From assembly GCA_033549305.1 (NCBI GenBank), contig JAWSUV010000003.1:1-56274 (forward strand): a stretch of 56,274 bases of DNA. Reading direction: 5' to 3'. The DNA is from Anoxynatronum sp033549305 (GTDB lineage: Bacteria; Bacillota; Clostridia; Peptostreptococcales; Tindalliaceae). The first letter of the stretch is position 1. Each line of letters starts with the position of its first letter. The notes beneath the pieces were generated by a model, which made no database searches, was not told where the DNA came from, and was given only the letters and a program-made list of their open reading frames with translations. Of this stretch, positions 47,107-55,132 are shown in pieces. The translations under genes and the position numbers were made by a program.

Positions 47107-48237
47107 ATGAAAATATACAGTCCTAAACTCATCATCGGATTGGCGGTTGTGATCCTGGCGGCAGGCGTTTTCTACAGCATTAACCGCCAGAAGATGTCTG
47201 TCCAGCCTGCTGAAGCAACGAACGCGGCTGAAGCGAGCAGCACCGCAACAGCCACCTTTGCCGGCGGCTGCTTTTGGTGCATGGAGCCGCCTTTTGAAAA
47301 ACTCGAGGGTGTATCAGCAGTGATCTCCGGCTATACAGGAGGAACCGCTGAAAACCCCACCTATGAACAGGTAACAGCTGGTGGTACAGGTCATCTGGAA
47401 GCTGTCCAGGTGATGTATGATCCCCGGGTGATCAGCTATGAAACCCTGCTTCAGGTGTTTTGGCGGCAGATTGATCCGACAGATGCCGCCGGACAGTTTG
47501 TCGACCGGGGCGAATCGTACACGACTGCCATCTTTGTTCATGATGAACAGCAGCGAGCACTTGCTGAAGCTTCCCTTAACGAAATGGAAGCCTCCGGCCG
47601 GTTTGACGGACCCATCGTCACGCCCATCCTTGACGCCGTTGTGTTTTATGAAGCAGAAGAGTACCACCAGGATTATTATCTGAAAAATATTGCCCGGTAT
47701 CATTTTTACCGGACACTCTCCGGCAGAGATTCCTATCTCAAGAGGATATGGGGAAGCGACCTGGAATTTGAGATCCCGGTCATGGGCAGCCGGTGGCGTG
47801 ATTTTGTAAAACCGGATGATGAAACCCTGCGCTCAATGCTGACACCCCTTCAGTATGAAGTGACACAACAGGATGGTACGGAACGTCCTTACCAAAATGA
47901 GTATCATGACCTGAAGGATGACGGCATCTATGTGGATATCGTTTCCGGCGAGCCGCTTTTCAGTTCCCTGGACAAGTTTGACTCCGGTACCGGATGGCCA
48001 AGCTTTTCGCAGCCCCTGGTGCCTGATCATATCGTCGAGCTGGAAGACAGGAGTTATTTTATGATCCGCACTGAAGTCCGCAGCCGTTATGCCGATTCCC
48101 ATCTTGGGCATGTTTTTAACGACGGGCCCGCACCCACCGGTCTTCGCTACTGCATGAATGCTGCAGCCATGCGGTTTATACCGGCGGATCAGCTGGAAAC
48201 GGAAGGATACGGAGAGTTTGTTTCCCTTTTTGAATAA
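47107..48237 (+). CDS. msrAB: Membrane-anchored MsrA-MsrB fusion, methionine sulfoxide reductase
   Basis: The 376-residue protein has an N-terminal signal anchor (about residues 8-26). An MsrA domain follows (G-G-C-F-W-C near residue 54, E-E-Y-H-Q-D-Y-Y), then an MsrB domain (about 225-370) with S-G-T-G-W-P-S-F, D-S-H-L-G-H-V-F-x-D-G-P and the nucleophile in R-Y-C-M-N. The four zinc-binding cysteines of many MsrB proteins are absent, as in Neisseria PilB-type domains. It should repair both sulfoxide isomers outside the membrane, unlike the cytoplasmic MsrA at 42689. CGGAGG precedes the ATG at 47107. Confidence 0.93.
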   Translation: MKIYSPKLIIGLAVVILAAGVFYSINRQKMSVQPAEATNAAEASSTATATFAGGCFWCMEPPFEKLEGVSAVISGYTGGTAENPTYEQVTAGGTGHLEAVQVMYDPRVISYETLLQVFWRQIDPTDAAGQFVDRGESYTTAIFVHDEQQRALAEASLNEMEASGRFDGPIVTPILDAVVFYEAEEYHQDYYLKNIARYHFYRTLSGRDSYLKRIWGSDLEFEIPVMGSRWRDFVKPDDETLRSMLTPLQYEVTQQDGTERPYQNEYHDLKDDGIYVDIVSGEPLFSSLDKFDSGTGWPSFSQPLVPDHIVELEDRSYFMIRTEVRSRYADSHLGHVFNDGPAPTGLRYCMNAAAMRFIPADQLETEGYGEFVSLFE

Positions 48238-48307
48238 CCTGCTTGACAACCATCAACCCTCAGCATACCATTAGATCAGATACTACCCCAATCCAGGAGG
48301 GATGTTG

Positions 48308-49225
48308 ATGGAAACCAAGATGCAGAAAGTTAAAGTGGCTGTTGTGCAGGCAGCCCCTGTCCTTTTTGACAAAACAGCCACTCTTGAAAAAACGACAGCA
48401 TTGATCAGCCAGGCTGCAGCGCAGGATGCGAAAATCATTGTGTTTCCCGAGGCCTTTATCCCCGCGTATCCCCGCGGTCTGACCTTCGGCTGTGTGGTGG
48501 GCAGCCGCACCATGGAAGGCCGCTACGACTGGCAGCGTTTTTATGAAAATTCCGTCATGGTACCTGGTCCTGATACAGCGACCATCGGAGATGCGGCGCG
48601 GGAAGCCCAGGCTTATGTGACCATTGGCGTGAACGAACGCGATCCTCGAAATTCCAGTTTATACTGTACCAACCTGTATTTTGGTCCTGACGGGACACTC
48701 CTGGGCAAGCACCGCAAACTGAAGCCGACAGGCTCTGAGCGGCTCATCTGGGGAGAGGGAGACGGCAGTACCCTGACAGTGATTGACACGCCCTATGGTA
48801 CACTGGGCGGTCTCATTTGCTGGGAGAACTACATGCCTCTGGCACGTACTGCTATGTACCAAAAGGGTGTGCGACTCTATGTGGCTCCCACAGCAGACTC
48901 CCGGGAAGTCTGGCAGTGCACCATGCGCCACGTTGCACTGGAAGGTCGCTGCTATGTTCTTTCCTGCAACCAGTATGTGGAAAAAAGCATGGTGCCAAAA
49001 GACCTGAAGGGATTTGAGGATATAGAAAAACAGCCGGAGATCATGTGCCCCGGCGGCAGCGCCATCATCGATCCCTTTGGCAGTTATGTGGCCGGACCTG
49101 TTTATGGCAGGGAAGAAATCCTTTATGCCGACCTGGACCTGGAAGCCATCACCCGCAGCCGCCTCGATTTTGATGTCTGCGGTCACTACTCCCGGCCAGA
49201 TGTGTTTCAACTGATTGTGACATAA
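48308..49225 (+). CDS. Nitrilase family carbon-nitrogen hydrolase
   Basis: The 305-residue enzyme has the Glu-Lys-Cys triad of the superfamily: glutamate in F-P-E-A-F-I-P-x-Y-P-R-G, lysine in H-R-K-L-K-P-T-G-S-E-R, and cysteine in G-G-L-I-C-W-E-N-Y-M-P-L-A-R. These particular surroundings are those of true nitrilases (nitrile to acid and ammonia), rather than amidases or ureidopropionases. The ATG at 48308 is 7 nt after AGGAGG; an in-frame ATG at 48302 abuts that site. It stands alone with its own terminator. The natural substrate is unknown. Confidence 0.92.
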   Translation: METKMQKVKVAVVQAAPVLFDKTATLEKTTALISQAAAQDAKIIVFPEAFIPAYPRGLTFGCVVGSRTMEGRYDWQRFYENSVMVPGPDTATIGDAAREAQAYVTIGVNERDPRNSSLYCTNLYFGPDGTLLGKHRKLKPTGSERLIWGEGDGSTLTVIDTPYGTLGGLICWENYMPLARTAMYQKGVRLYVAPTADSREVWQCTMRHVALEGRCYVLSCNQYVEKSMVPKDLKGFEDIEKQPEIMCPGGSAIIDPFGSYVAGPVYGREEILYADLDLEAITRSRLDFDVCGHYSRPDVFQLIVT

Positions 49226-49252
49226 ATAACCATTTTGCGCGTCTGCTGTTTC

Positions 49253-49288
49253 AAGCCACTTCCATCATGAACATATTAAGTGGCTTTT
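49253..49288 (+). terminator. Terminator after the nitrilase gene
   Basis: AAGCCACTT (49253-49261) pairs with AAGTGGCTT (49278-49286), followed by TTAT. Confidence 0.65.
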
Positions 49289-49309
49289 ATGCTAAATCAT
49301 TCTCATAGC

Positions 49310-49341
49310 AGGAAGCACAGCCCTTAAGGACTGTGCTTCCT
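49310..49341. terminator. Hairpin between nitrilase and universal stress protein genes
   Basis: AGGAAGCACAG (49310-49320) and CTGTGCTTCCT (49331-49341) form a perfect 11-bp stem with a 10-nt loop. T-tracts are weak on both sides; it probably ends the reverse-strand stress-protein gene. Confidence 0.55.
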
Positions 49342-49354
49342 GTTTATTGACAGT

Positions 49355-49792
49355 TTAAATGTCACACTGACGGACCACCAGAATATTGCAGCAGATTTGG
49401 TTGAGGACTTTTGTAACGGTGCTTCCCAGAATCAGTCGCTGGAAACCGCCCATCCCCCGGCTTCCCATGACCAGCAGATCCGGGAGATCTTTCTCCACCT
49501 GCTGGATAATCATATTCGCCGCATCGCCATGCACTTGAATACTCTCCACTTTTCCCGGATATCCTTCAAATATTTTTTCTGCTTCTTCCAGTATTTTTTT
49601 GGCATTTTTCACAGATTCTTCTTCAAAGGATTTATTCAGTGCCGGTGTATAGGCATACGCGTACGCGCTTGCATGGGTGATCACTGTCATAATCTTGACT
49701 TCTGCCTGTTCTTTTTCCGCCACTTCCCGCGCCTCCCGAAGTGCTTGAGTCGAAGTGGGTGAGCCGTCAACGGCTACCAGAATTTTTTTCAT
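49355..49792 (-). CDS. Universal stress protein, UspA family
   Basis: The 145-residue protein has the single Usp domain: K-K-I-L-V-A-V-D-G-S at the start, and the ATP-binding G-S-R-G-M-G-G-F-x-R-L-I-L-G-S-T (G-x2-G-x9-G-S/T) near the end. It is therefore of the ATP-binding kind. The ATG at 49792 is preceded by GGAGGAG; a longer open frame upstream has no support. Such proteins help survive stress and arrest, by unknown means. Confidence 0.92.
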   Translation of the reverse strand: MKKILVAVDGSPTSTQALREAREVAEKEQAEVKIMTVITHASAYAYAYTPALNKSFEEESVKNAKKILEEAEKIFEGYPGKVESIQVHGDAANMIIQQVEKDLPDLLVMGSRGMGGFQRLILGSTVTKVLNQICCNILVVRQCDI

Positions 49793-50021
49793 GATTCTCC
49801 TCCTTTGTAAAGAAATAAATGGGCACTGAACGTTTTCATATCGTTTGCTTTCCTTATTATCTGCATACCCGGTATCAGCAAATATATTCGAAGACATTTT
49901 CCAGCAAGTCTTACTGCCGTAATAATTGCCACACTTTCTTTCTGCTTTATGTAAGCTGGTTTCTCACTGCGAGTCAGATTGATTAGTAGGCTTCATGATG
50001 ATTAATAAAGCAGTACTTTGA

Positions 50022-50054
50022 TAAAAAGGGATCCTTCCAGATTGGAGGGACCCT
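50022..50054 (-). terminator. Terminator after the SDR gene
   Basis: On the reverse strand AGGG-TCCCTCCA pairs imperfectly with TGGAAGGATCCCT, followed by TTTTTA. Confidence 0.65.
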
Positions 50055-50095
50055 CTTTTCTCAGACGCTGTATATCGTGAGATAGTTGGAACAAC

Positions 50096-50857
50096 TTACA
50101 GCAATTCCTTTATATCCACAAATTCACCACTGGGAAAGTGATCAGTGAAAAGCACTTCGGCCAGCTTTTCCGCCACAAATGCCGGTGGCCGCAGCGTACC
50201 CTCTTTCTTGAAATTGACAAAGTCCTCCAACTGTTTAAAATCCTCCTGACTGGAGCTTCGTATGGTGGCCTGCATATCAGTATCCACGACACCTGGGGAG
50301 AAAGCAATCAGCTGCACACCGAATTCTTTATCCTTTTCTTCTTCCGCCGCACAGGCGGTAAATAAATTGACACCCGCTTTGGCGCTGCAGTAAGCACTCC
50401 ACCCATAAACCGCTCTCTTGGAGGCTCCGGAAGTAATGGTGACTACCCGTTTTTCCACCTTTAACCTTCTAGACAAACGCATAAATGCAGCCGTTAATAC
50501 CATGGGGGCTGTCAGGTTAATGGCCAGGTTTTTTTCAAGATCAGCTGTCCTGGTTTTAGACAGCGGTGTGATAGGCTCCACGACGCCGGCATTGTTCACC
50601 AGGTAAAGACCGGTGATTTTTTCCATATCAATGCATGCAAACACTTTTTCCATCAGTGCTTCCAGTGTGTCGGTCTGTGCCAGATCAGCCTTAATGAAAT
50701 CCAGTTTGACCCTTTTCTGGCGGGCCATTTCCTCCATCTCCAGGTTTGAATTCCGTGCAATGCTGATCAGATGAAGGTTTTCCACCTTTTCCATCAAGTG
50801 CTTCGATAAAGCTGCTCCCAGTCCTCTGGAAGTACCGGTAATAATGACTGCTTTCAT
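50096..50857 (-). CDS. Short-chain dehydrogenase/reductase (sepiapterin/benzil reductase-like)
   Basis: The 253-residue SDR has the cofactor motif T-G-T-S-R-G-L-G, L-V-N-N-A-G, the catalytic serine in T-S-G-A-S, and Y-C-S-A-K. The Arg at T-S-R suggests NADPH. The overall pattern is close to the Bacillus YueD (benzil reductase) and sepiapterin reductase group. AAGGAGG lies 8 nt before the ATG at 50857. Its substrate is unknown. Confidence 0.87.
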   Translation of the reverse strand: MKAVIITGTSRGLGAALSKHLMEKVENLHLISIARNSNLEMEEMARQKRVKLDFIKADLAQTDTLEALMEKVFACIDMEKITGLYLVNNAGVVEPITPLSKTRTADLEKNLAINLTAPMVLTAAFMRLSRRLKVEKRVVTITSGASKRAVYGWSAYCSAKAGVNLFTACAAEEEKDKEFGVQLIAFSPGVVDTDMQATIRSSSQEDFKQLEDFVNFKKEGTLRPPAFVAEKLAEVLFTDHFPSGEFVDIKELL

Positions 50858-50886
50858 AAAAATGCCTCCTTCCAATTCTGATAAAG

Positions 50887-50919
50887 AAGCAAGGTGCAAT
50901 CAATTGAATGCACCTTGCT
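50887..50919 (-). terminator. Terminator after tRNA-Gly
   Basis: AGCAAGGTGCA (50888-50898) pairs with TGCACCTTGCT (50909-50919); on the reverse strand TTCTTTA follows. It lies 10 nt after the tRNA end. Confidence 0.75.
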
Positions 50920-50929
50920 GGCGTTTCTG

Positions 50930-51003
50930 TGGAGCGGGTGAAGGGAATCGAACCCTCGTAACCAGCTTGGGAAGCTGGGGCTCTGCCATTGAGCTACACC
51001 CGC
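50930..51003 (-). tRNA. tRNA-Gly (anticodon CCC)
   Basis: On the reverse strand the acceptor GCGGGTG/CACCCGC, the D arm (GCTC-AATGGCA-GAGC), the anticodon stem CCAGC/GCTGG with loop TTCCCAA, and the T arm GAGGG-TTCGATT-CCCTT are all present. The discriminator is T and CCA is encoded. The anticodon CCC reads GGG glycine codons. Confidence 0.95.
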
Positions 51004-51039
51004 AGAATCGTTCTGATAACAATTGTACCCCAAATCACA

Positions 51040-51071
51040 AAAAAATAAAAGCCTGATCAGCGGCCTGATCA
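51040..51071 (-). terminator. Terminator of the glycerate kinase operon
   Basis: TGATCAG (51054-51060) pairs with CTGATCA (51065-51071) around CGGC; on the reverse strand GGCTTTTATTTTTTT follows. Confidence 0.75.
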
Positions 51072-51134
51072 ATAAATCATTTAAAAAGGATCTGCTTTAT
51101 CACAGGATACTTCGAAGATCGCACGATTCCCTTT

Positions 51135-52439
51135 TTACCGGCATAAGATCAATGTCAAATCATTCACATTGGTCCCGGTGGGGCCGGTTATGATCAGGTC
51201 GCCGCCTGCTTTCAGCGCATGGTAGGCATCGTTGTCAGCCAGCCGCGCTTCTGGTGATAACCCGGCCGCTTTCATCCGTCTGATGGATTCACCGTCCACC
51301 ATCCCGCCTGCGGCGTCTGTCGGACCGTCAGTGCCGTCAGATCCTGCTGACAAAACGACCAGACGCTGATGATCCTGGATCCCTAAAGCTGCCGCCAGCG
51401 CCAGCTCCTGGTTTCGGCCGCCTTTTCCCTGGCCGGTGACGCGGACGATGGTTTCACCGCCGGCAATAATGGCACAGGGAGGAACAATGGCATGGGGTGA
51501 AGGGCTCGCCTGACAGACTTCTCTGCCGATGGCAGCCATCATCCGGCCGGCTTCACGGGCCTCACAGTCCAGCGTGGTAGTCAACAGCACCGGCTGGTAA
51601 CCCCTTTTTTGACTGCTCTCTGCTGCAGCGGCACATAAGGCGTCAACGTTTCCAGCCAGGACTGTGTGGCTGTTGTTGATCTTTTTGGGTGTTTGCACTG
51701 TCAGCGCCTTCTTCAATGAATCCGCCAGCTTTAAGTGAAATTTTTCCGCGATGGCCAGTGCTTCATCCGCAGTTGACTGATCGGGCTCCATGGGCCCGGA
51801 GGCAATCACATCCAGCCGGTCACCCAGTACGTCTGACAGGACGATGGTCAGGATTCGTGCTTTTCCGCAGGCTTCTGCAAATCGCCCGCCTTTCACAGCC
51901 GATAAACGCTTCCGGATTGTATTGATTTCGCCAATAGCTGCTCCGCCCGACAGCAACCGGTCTGTCACCTCCTGTACTTCCCGTAAGGAGACTCCATCCA
52001 TGGGTTTTTCAAAAAGAGCGGAACCGCCGCCTGAGATGAGCATCATCACCTGATCATACTCTGTTAGGTCTTTTACCATTTGCAGCGCCTTCGCTGCCCC
52101 CAGCACACTTTTTTCATCGGGCAGCGGATGACCGGCTTCAATAATTTGGAACCCGTCCAGAGATCCCTGGGTGTGACCGTATTTTGTAACTACCAATCCG
52201 CTGTCAATTTTCCTGTCCATTGATTTACTGACAACACTGGCCATGCGCCAGGCAGCTTTCCCAATGGCGATCACGATCAGCCGTCCCTGTTTCCGCCTGT
52301 CTTTCGTTTCTTGCTCCTGCCATGTCGACAGGGCCTTAATGACAGCTGCTTCCGGCAGCACGGCATGAATAGCCTCTTCCATAATCTGCCGGGCATCCAC
52401 CCGCAGCTGTTTGATGTGACCCGCTTCTCTTTCTGTCAT
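51135..52439 (-). CDS. Glycerate 2-kinase, MOFRL family
   Basis: The 434-residue enzyme phosphorylates D-glycerate, by family precedent at C2. It has the N-terminal DUF4147 part (A-I-G-K-A-A-W-x-M, G-H-P-x-P-D-x-x-S, L-I-S-G-G-G-S-A-L, L-S-D-V-x-G-D) and the C-terminal MOFRL part (G-G-E-T-x-V, G-K-G-G-R-N-Q-E-L-A-L, S-A-G-S-D-G-T-D-G-P-T-D-A-A-G). The ATG at 52439 has GGGAGAGGGC upstream at longish spacing. An in-frame ATG at 52523, overlapping the preceding stop, would add 28 residues unlike the family. It follows the aminotransferase gene. Confidence 0.9.
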   Translation of the reverse strand: MTEREAGHIKQLRVDARQIMEEAIHAVLPEAAVIKALSTWQEQETKDRRKQGRLIVIAIGKAAWRMASVVSKSMDRKIDSGLVVTKYGHTQGSLDGFQIIEAGHPLPDEKSVLGAAKALQMVKDLTEYDQVMMLISGGGSALFEKPMDGVSLREVQEVTDRLLSGGAAIGEINTIRKRLSAVKGGRFAEACGKARILTIVLSDVLGDRLDVIASGPMEPDQSTADEALAIAEKFHLKLADSLKKALTVQTPKKINNSHTVLAGNVDALCAAAAESSQKRGYQPVLLTTTLDCEAREAGRMMAAIGREVCQASPSPHAIVPPCAIIAGGETIVRVTGQGKGGRNQELALAAALGIQDHQRLVVLSAGSDGTDGPTDAAGGMVDGESIRRMKAAGLSPEARLADNDAYHALKAGGDLIITGPTGTNVNDLTLILCR

Positions 52440-52519
52440 GTTCCATGCCGCCCTCTCCCTATTCCCCCAAAAGCGGCCGGCTGTCGAGAGCCGACCGGCC
52501 GCACAGGTGGTTCGAATCT

Positions 52520-53665
52520 TCATCCCATCAATTGTTTCATCAAAATCCCCACCGCATGTCCCAGTTCCACCGGTTGTCCCACCCGGTGCAATGCCCGCTC
52601 AACAGCAGCAATCACGGATACCAGATCATGCATATCAATATTTCCCATATGCCCCAGGCGGAACATTTTGCCTGCGTAAGCACCCAGTCCTCCGGCAACG
52701 ACAACCCCCTCCTCTGCCAGGACAGATCTGAACTGAACATCATCCATGCCTTCGGGGTAGACCAGGTTGGACAGCGTGACCGCCCGGCAGGCTTTATCTG
52801 CAAGAATAGCGAGGTTCAGGCTTTCCAGTGCCTGCTGCATGGCGGCAGCTACTTTCTTATGACGGGCATACCGGCTCTCCATGCCTTCTTCTTTCATGAT
52901 TCGGACGGATTCCTTCATGGCCCAGACAAGATTCACGGCAGGTGTGGCAAAGTACTTGGAGGGATCGTTCATCACCGGCAGCCATTTATCAAAGTCCACA
53001 TAAAACTCCGGAATGGTTCCCAGCCTTTTTCGCCGTTCAATGGCTCTGGGTCCTGCCCACACCACTGCCATTCCCGGGGAAACGCCAAACGCTTTCTGCG
53101 ATCCGGTCAGGAGAACATCAATGCCCATGTCATCCACGTACTCTGGCTCTGCGCCGCTGGCGCAGACGCCGTCCACAATGTACAGGGTATCTTCGAACTG
53201 TTGAATCATCTGCCCGATCTCATCAACGGGAGCGCATACACCGGTGGATGTGTCCACATGGGAGACTGTCACGGCCTGGTATTTTTTCTCCTTTAGTTTT
53301 TGTTCAATATCCTTCACGGGGACGATCTGTCCCCATTCGCTGGCCAGCACGTCGACATTTAATTTCTTTCGTTCACACAGGTCAATGAAACGGTCGCCAA
53401 AATAACCGTGAGAAACCACCAGAACGTTGTCTCCCTTTTGAGTTGTATTGGCAATGGCCATTTCCATCGCCATGGTACCGGTCCCGGCCACTACAAACAC
53501 CTCTCCGGCTGTTTTCCAGAGAGATTTCAAATCAGCAATCAGATCTTTATAGTCCTGGATAAAGGCCGGATCACCAAAAGCAACCGTTTCTCTGCCCATC
53601 TGGTCCTGAATGCTGCGCACCACAGGCGTAGGGCCTGGAATCATGACAAGCTTACGGTTTTTCAC
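52520..53665 (-). CDS. Alanine-glyoxylate / serine-pyruvate aminotransferase (class V)
   Basis: The 381-residue PLP enzyme opens with M-I-P-G-P-T-P-V and has G-T-G-T-M-A-M-E, the H-V-D-T-S-T-G motif, I-V-D-G-V-C-A-S-G, and the PLP lysine in T-G-S-Q-K-A-F. It belongs to the class V group that transaminates alanine, serine or glycine with glyoxylate or pyruvate. GTG at 53665 is chosen because GGAGG lies 8 nt upstream; an ATG at 53680 is possible. With the next gene, glycerate kinase, it suggests a serine-hydroxypyruvate-glycerate-2-phosphoglycerate route, with the reductase located elsewhere. Confidence 0.9.
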   Translation of the reverse strand: MKNRKLVMIPGPTPVVRSIQDQMGRETVAFGDPAFIQDYKDLIADLKSLWKTAGEVFVVAGTGTMAMEMAIANTTQKGDNVLVVSHGYFGDRFIDLCERKKLNVDVLASEWGQIVPVKDIEQKLKEKKYQAVTVSHVDTSTGVCAPVDEIGQMIQQFEDTLYIVDGVCASGAEPEYVDDMGIDVLLTGSQKAFGVSPGMAVVWAGPRAIERRKRLGTIPEFYVDFDKWLPVMNDPSKYFATPAVNLVWAMKESVRIMKEEGMESRYARHKKVAAAMQQALESLNLAILADKACRAVTLSNLVYPEGMDDVQFRSVLAEEGVVVAGGLGAYAGKMFRLGHMGNIDMHDLVSVIAAVERALHRVGQPVELGHAVGILMKQLMG

Positions 53666-53719
53666 ATTTGTCGCCTCCATTTATTTTTCTGTCCTTTGAA
53701 CCATCGTGGCGCAAAGGCA

Positions 53720-54916
53720 TCAGTCATTATTCGCATAGTGATCAAAATAGCCCTGGATATATACCACCGGTGTTCCCTTATCGCCGCTGCCGGAGGTAAG
53801 ATCGCACAGGGAGCCGATAAGATCTGTTAACCGGCGGGGTGTTGTTCCCTGTGCTTCCATCGCGCCGGTAAGGTTTTCTTTCTTCTCCTGGATGTGTTTG
53901 ATAATAGCCTCCTGCAGCGCTTCACCCATCAAGCCGGCGAACTGATTGTCTGCCAGGTATTTAATTTTCACTTCATTGGGGGTACCGTCCAGTCCTGAGG
54001 TGTAGGCGGGCGAAACCACCGGATCTGCCAGCTCCCATATTTTACCCACAGGGTCCTTAAAAGCACCATCACCGTAAATCATTACCTCCACCGCTTTACC
54101 GGTTCTTTTCTTTAGTTTTTCCTGGATGCTGTCCACAACGGGCTGGCAATTCCTGGGAAACAGCTTGACGGACTCTTCCGTCGCTTTGTTGGAACCCAAT
54201 AGACCGTACTGTGGGTTGTAGCCGCTGCCTTCCACTGGTTCAGACAGTATCTCATCCAGGCAGTACACTTTTTCTGCTCCGGCAGCTGCCAACTGCCGTT
54301 TGGTTCGAAATCGCGTATGAATGTCACAGGCCAATACATGGCTGGTATATGACAGAATGGTTTGTGGCTGATTCGAAAACAGGATGGTGCAGGAAGCTCC
54401 GCTTTCCTCAATCACTGTTCGATAGTATTCAATATAATCGATGCCCGTAAACGGATGGATTGTGCTGCCGAATGTTTCCCGAAACTGTGCTTCAGTCAAA
54501 TGATCCGTCCACGGATTAACGCCCTGCTCATCCAGCTGGTCCAGTTCCACCAGATGATTGCCCACTTCATCGGAAGGATAACTGAGCATCAGTATGATGT
54601 GTTTCATGCCCAGGGCAATTCCCCTTAGAAGAATGGCAAACCGGTTCCGGCTGAGAATTGGGAAAACGACCCCCAGTGTATCGCTGCCGTATTTAGTTCT
54701 AATGTCTGCTGCAATGTTTTCCACCGTCGCATAATTTCCCTGCGCACGGGCAACAACAGATTCAGTAATACCCAGGATATCCCGGTCACGCATTTTAAAA
54801 CCTTCAACTTCTGCGGCCTTGAGAATGCTGTTGATGACGATTTCTTCAATGGAATCACCCTGATGTACAATGGGAGTGCGAATCCCCCGCACCACTGTTC
54901 CCACAACTCTTTCCAT
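53720..54916 (-). CDS. Coenzyme F420-0:L-glutamate ligase-like (CofE family) protein
   Basis: The 398-residue protein has the CofE fold pattern: V-V-R-G-I-R-T-P-I at the start, D-I-L-G-I-T-E-S-V-V-A-R-A-Q-G, S-R-N-R-F, and D-G-A-F-x-D-P-V near the metal site. True CofE enzymes add glutamate to F420 in archaea and actinobacteria. Many Firmicutes, which are not known to make F420, carry longer homologues like this of unknown function. GGAGGGGG lies 8 nt before the ATG. It is the first gene of the operon with the aminotransferase and glycerate kinase genes. Confidence 0.82.
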   Translation of the reverse strand: MERVVGTVVRGIRTPIVHQGDSIEEIVINSILKAAEVEGFKMRDRDILGITESVVARAQGNYATVENIAADIRTKYGSDTLGVVFPILSRNRFAILLRGIALGMKHIILMLSYPSDEVGNHLVELDQLDEQGVNPWTDHLTEAQFRETFGSTIHPFTGIDYIEYYRTVIEESGASCTILFSNQPQTILSYTSHVLACDIHTRFRTKRQLAAAGAEKVYCLDEILSEPVEGSGYNPQYGLLGSNKATEESVKLFPRNCQPVVDSIQEKLKKRTGKAVEVMIYGDGAFKDPVGKIWELADPVVSPAYTSGLDGTPNEVKIKYLADNQFAGLMGEALQEAIIKHIQEKKENLTGAMEAQGTTPRRLTDLIGSLCDLTSGSGDKGTPVVYIQGYFDHYANND

Positions 54917-55132
54917 CCTCTTACCCCCTCCTTGTTTCTATCCCGCTGCAATTTGTTAAGGTATCGATAGATTCTCTTGAAGATGCAATCCCATCCCGGC
55001 ATAATGACGCATTCTTTAATGGCCAAATGCGCTCTTCGCCCGTCTCATTCTATAGCAGGCTTCCGTTAATTGCAAGAATATACCGCTCAGGATCAACCTC
55101 GTCATTTCTGAGAAATGATCTTCTTTTTCGTT

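Noticed and set aside
52445..53296. 283-codon forward frame
   Set aside because: It is antisense to the class V aminotransferase gene, whose motifs are complete.
55102..55118. TCATTTCTGAGAAATGA palindrome after the ND5-type gene
   Set aside because: The stem is only 6-7 bp and lacks a T-tract on the reverse strand, so a terminator call is not supported.
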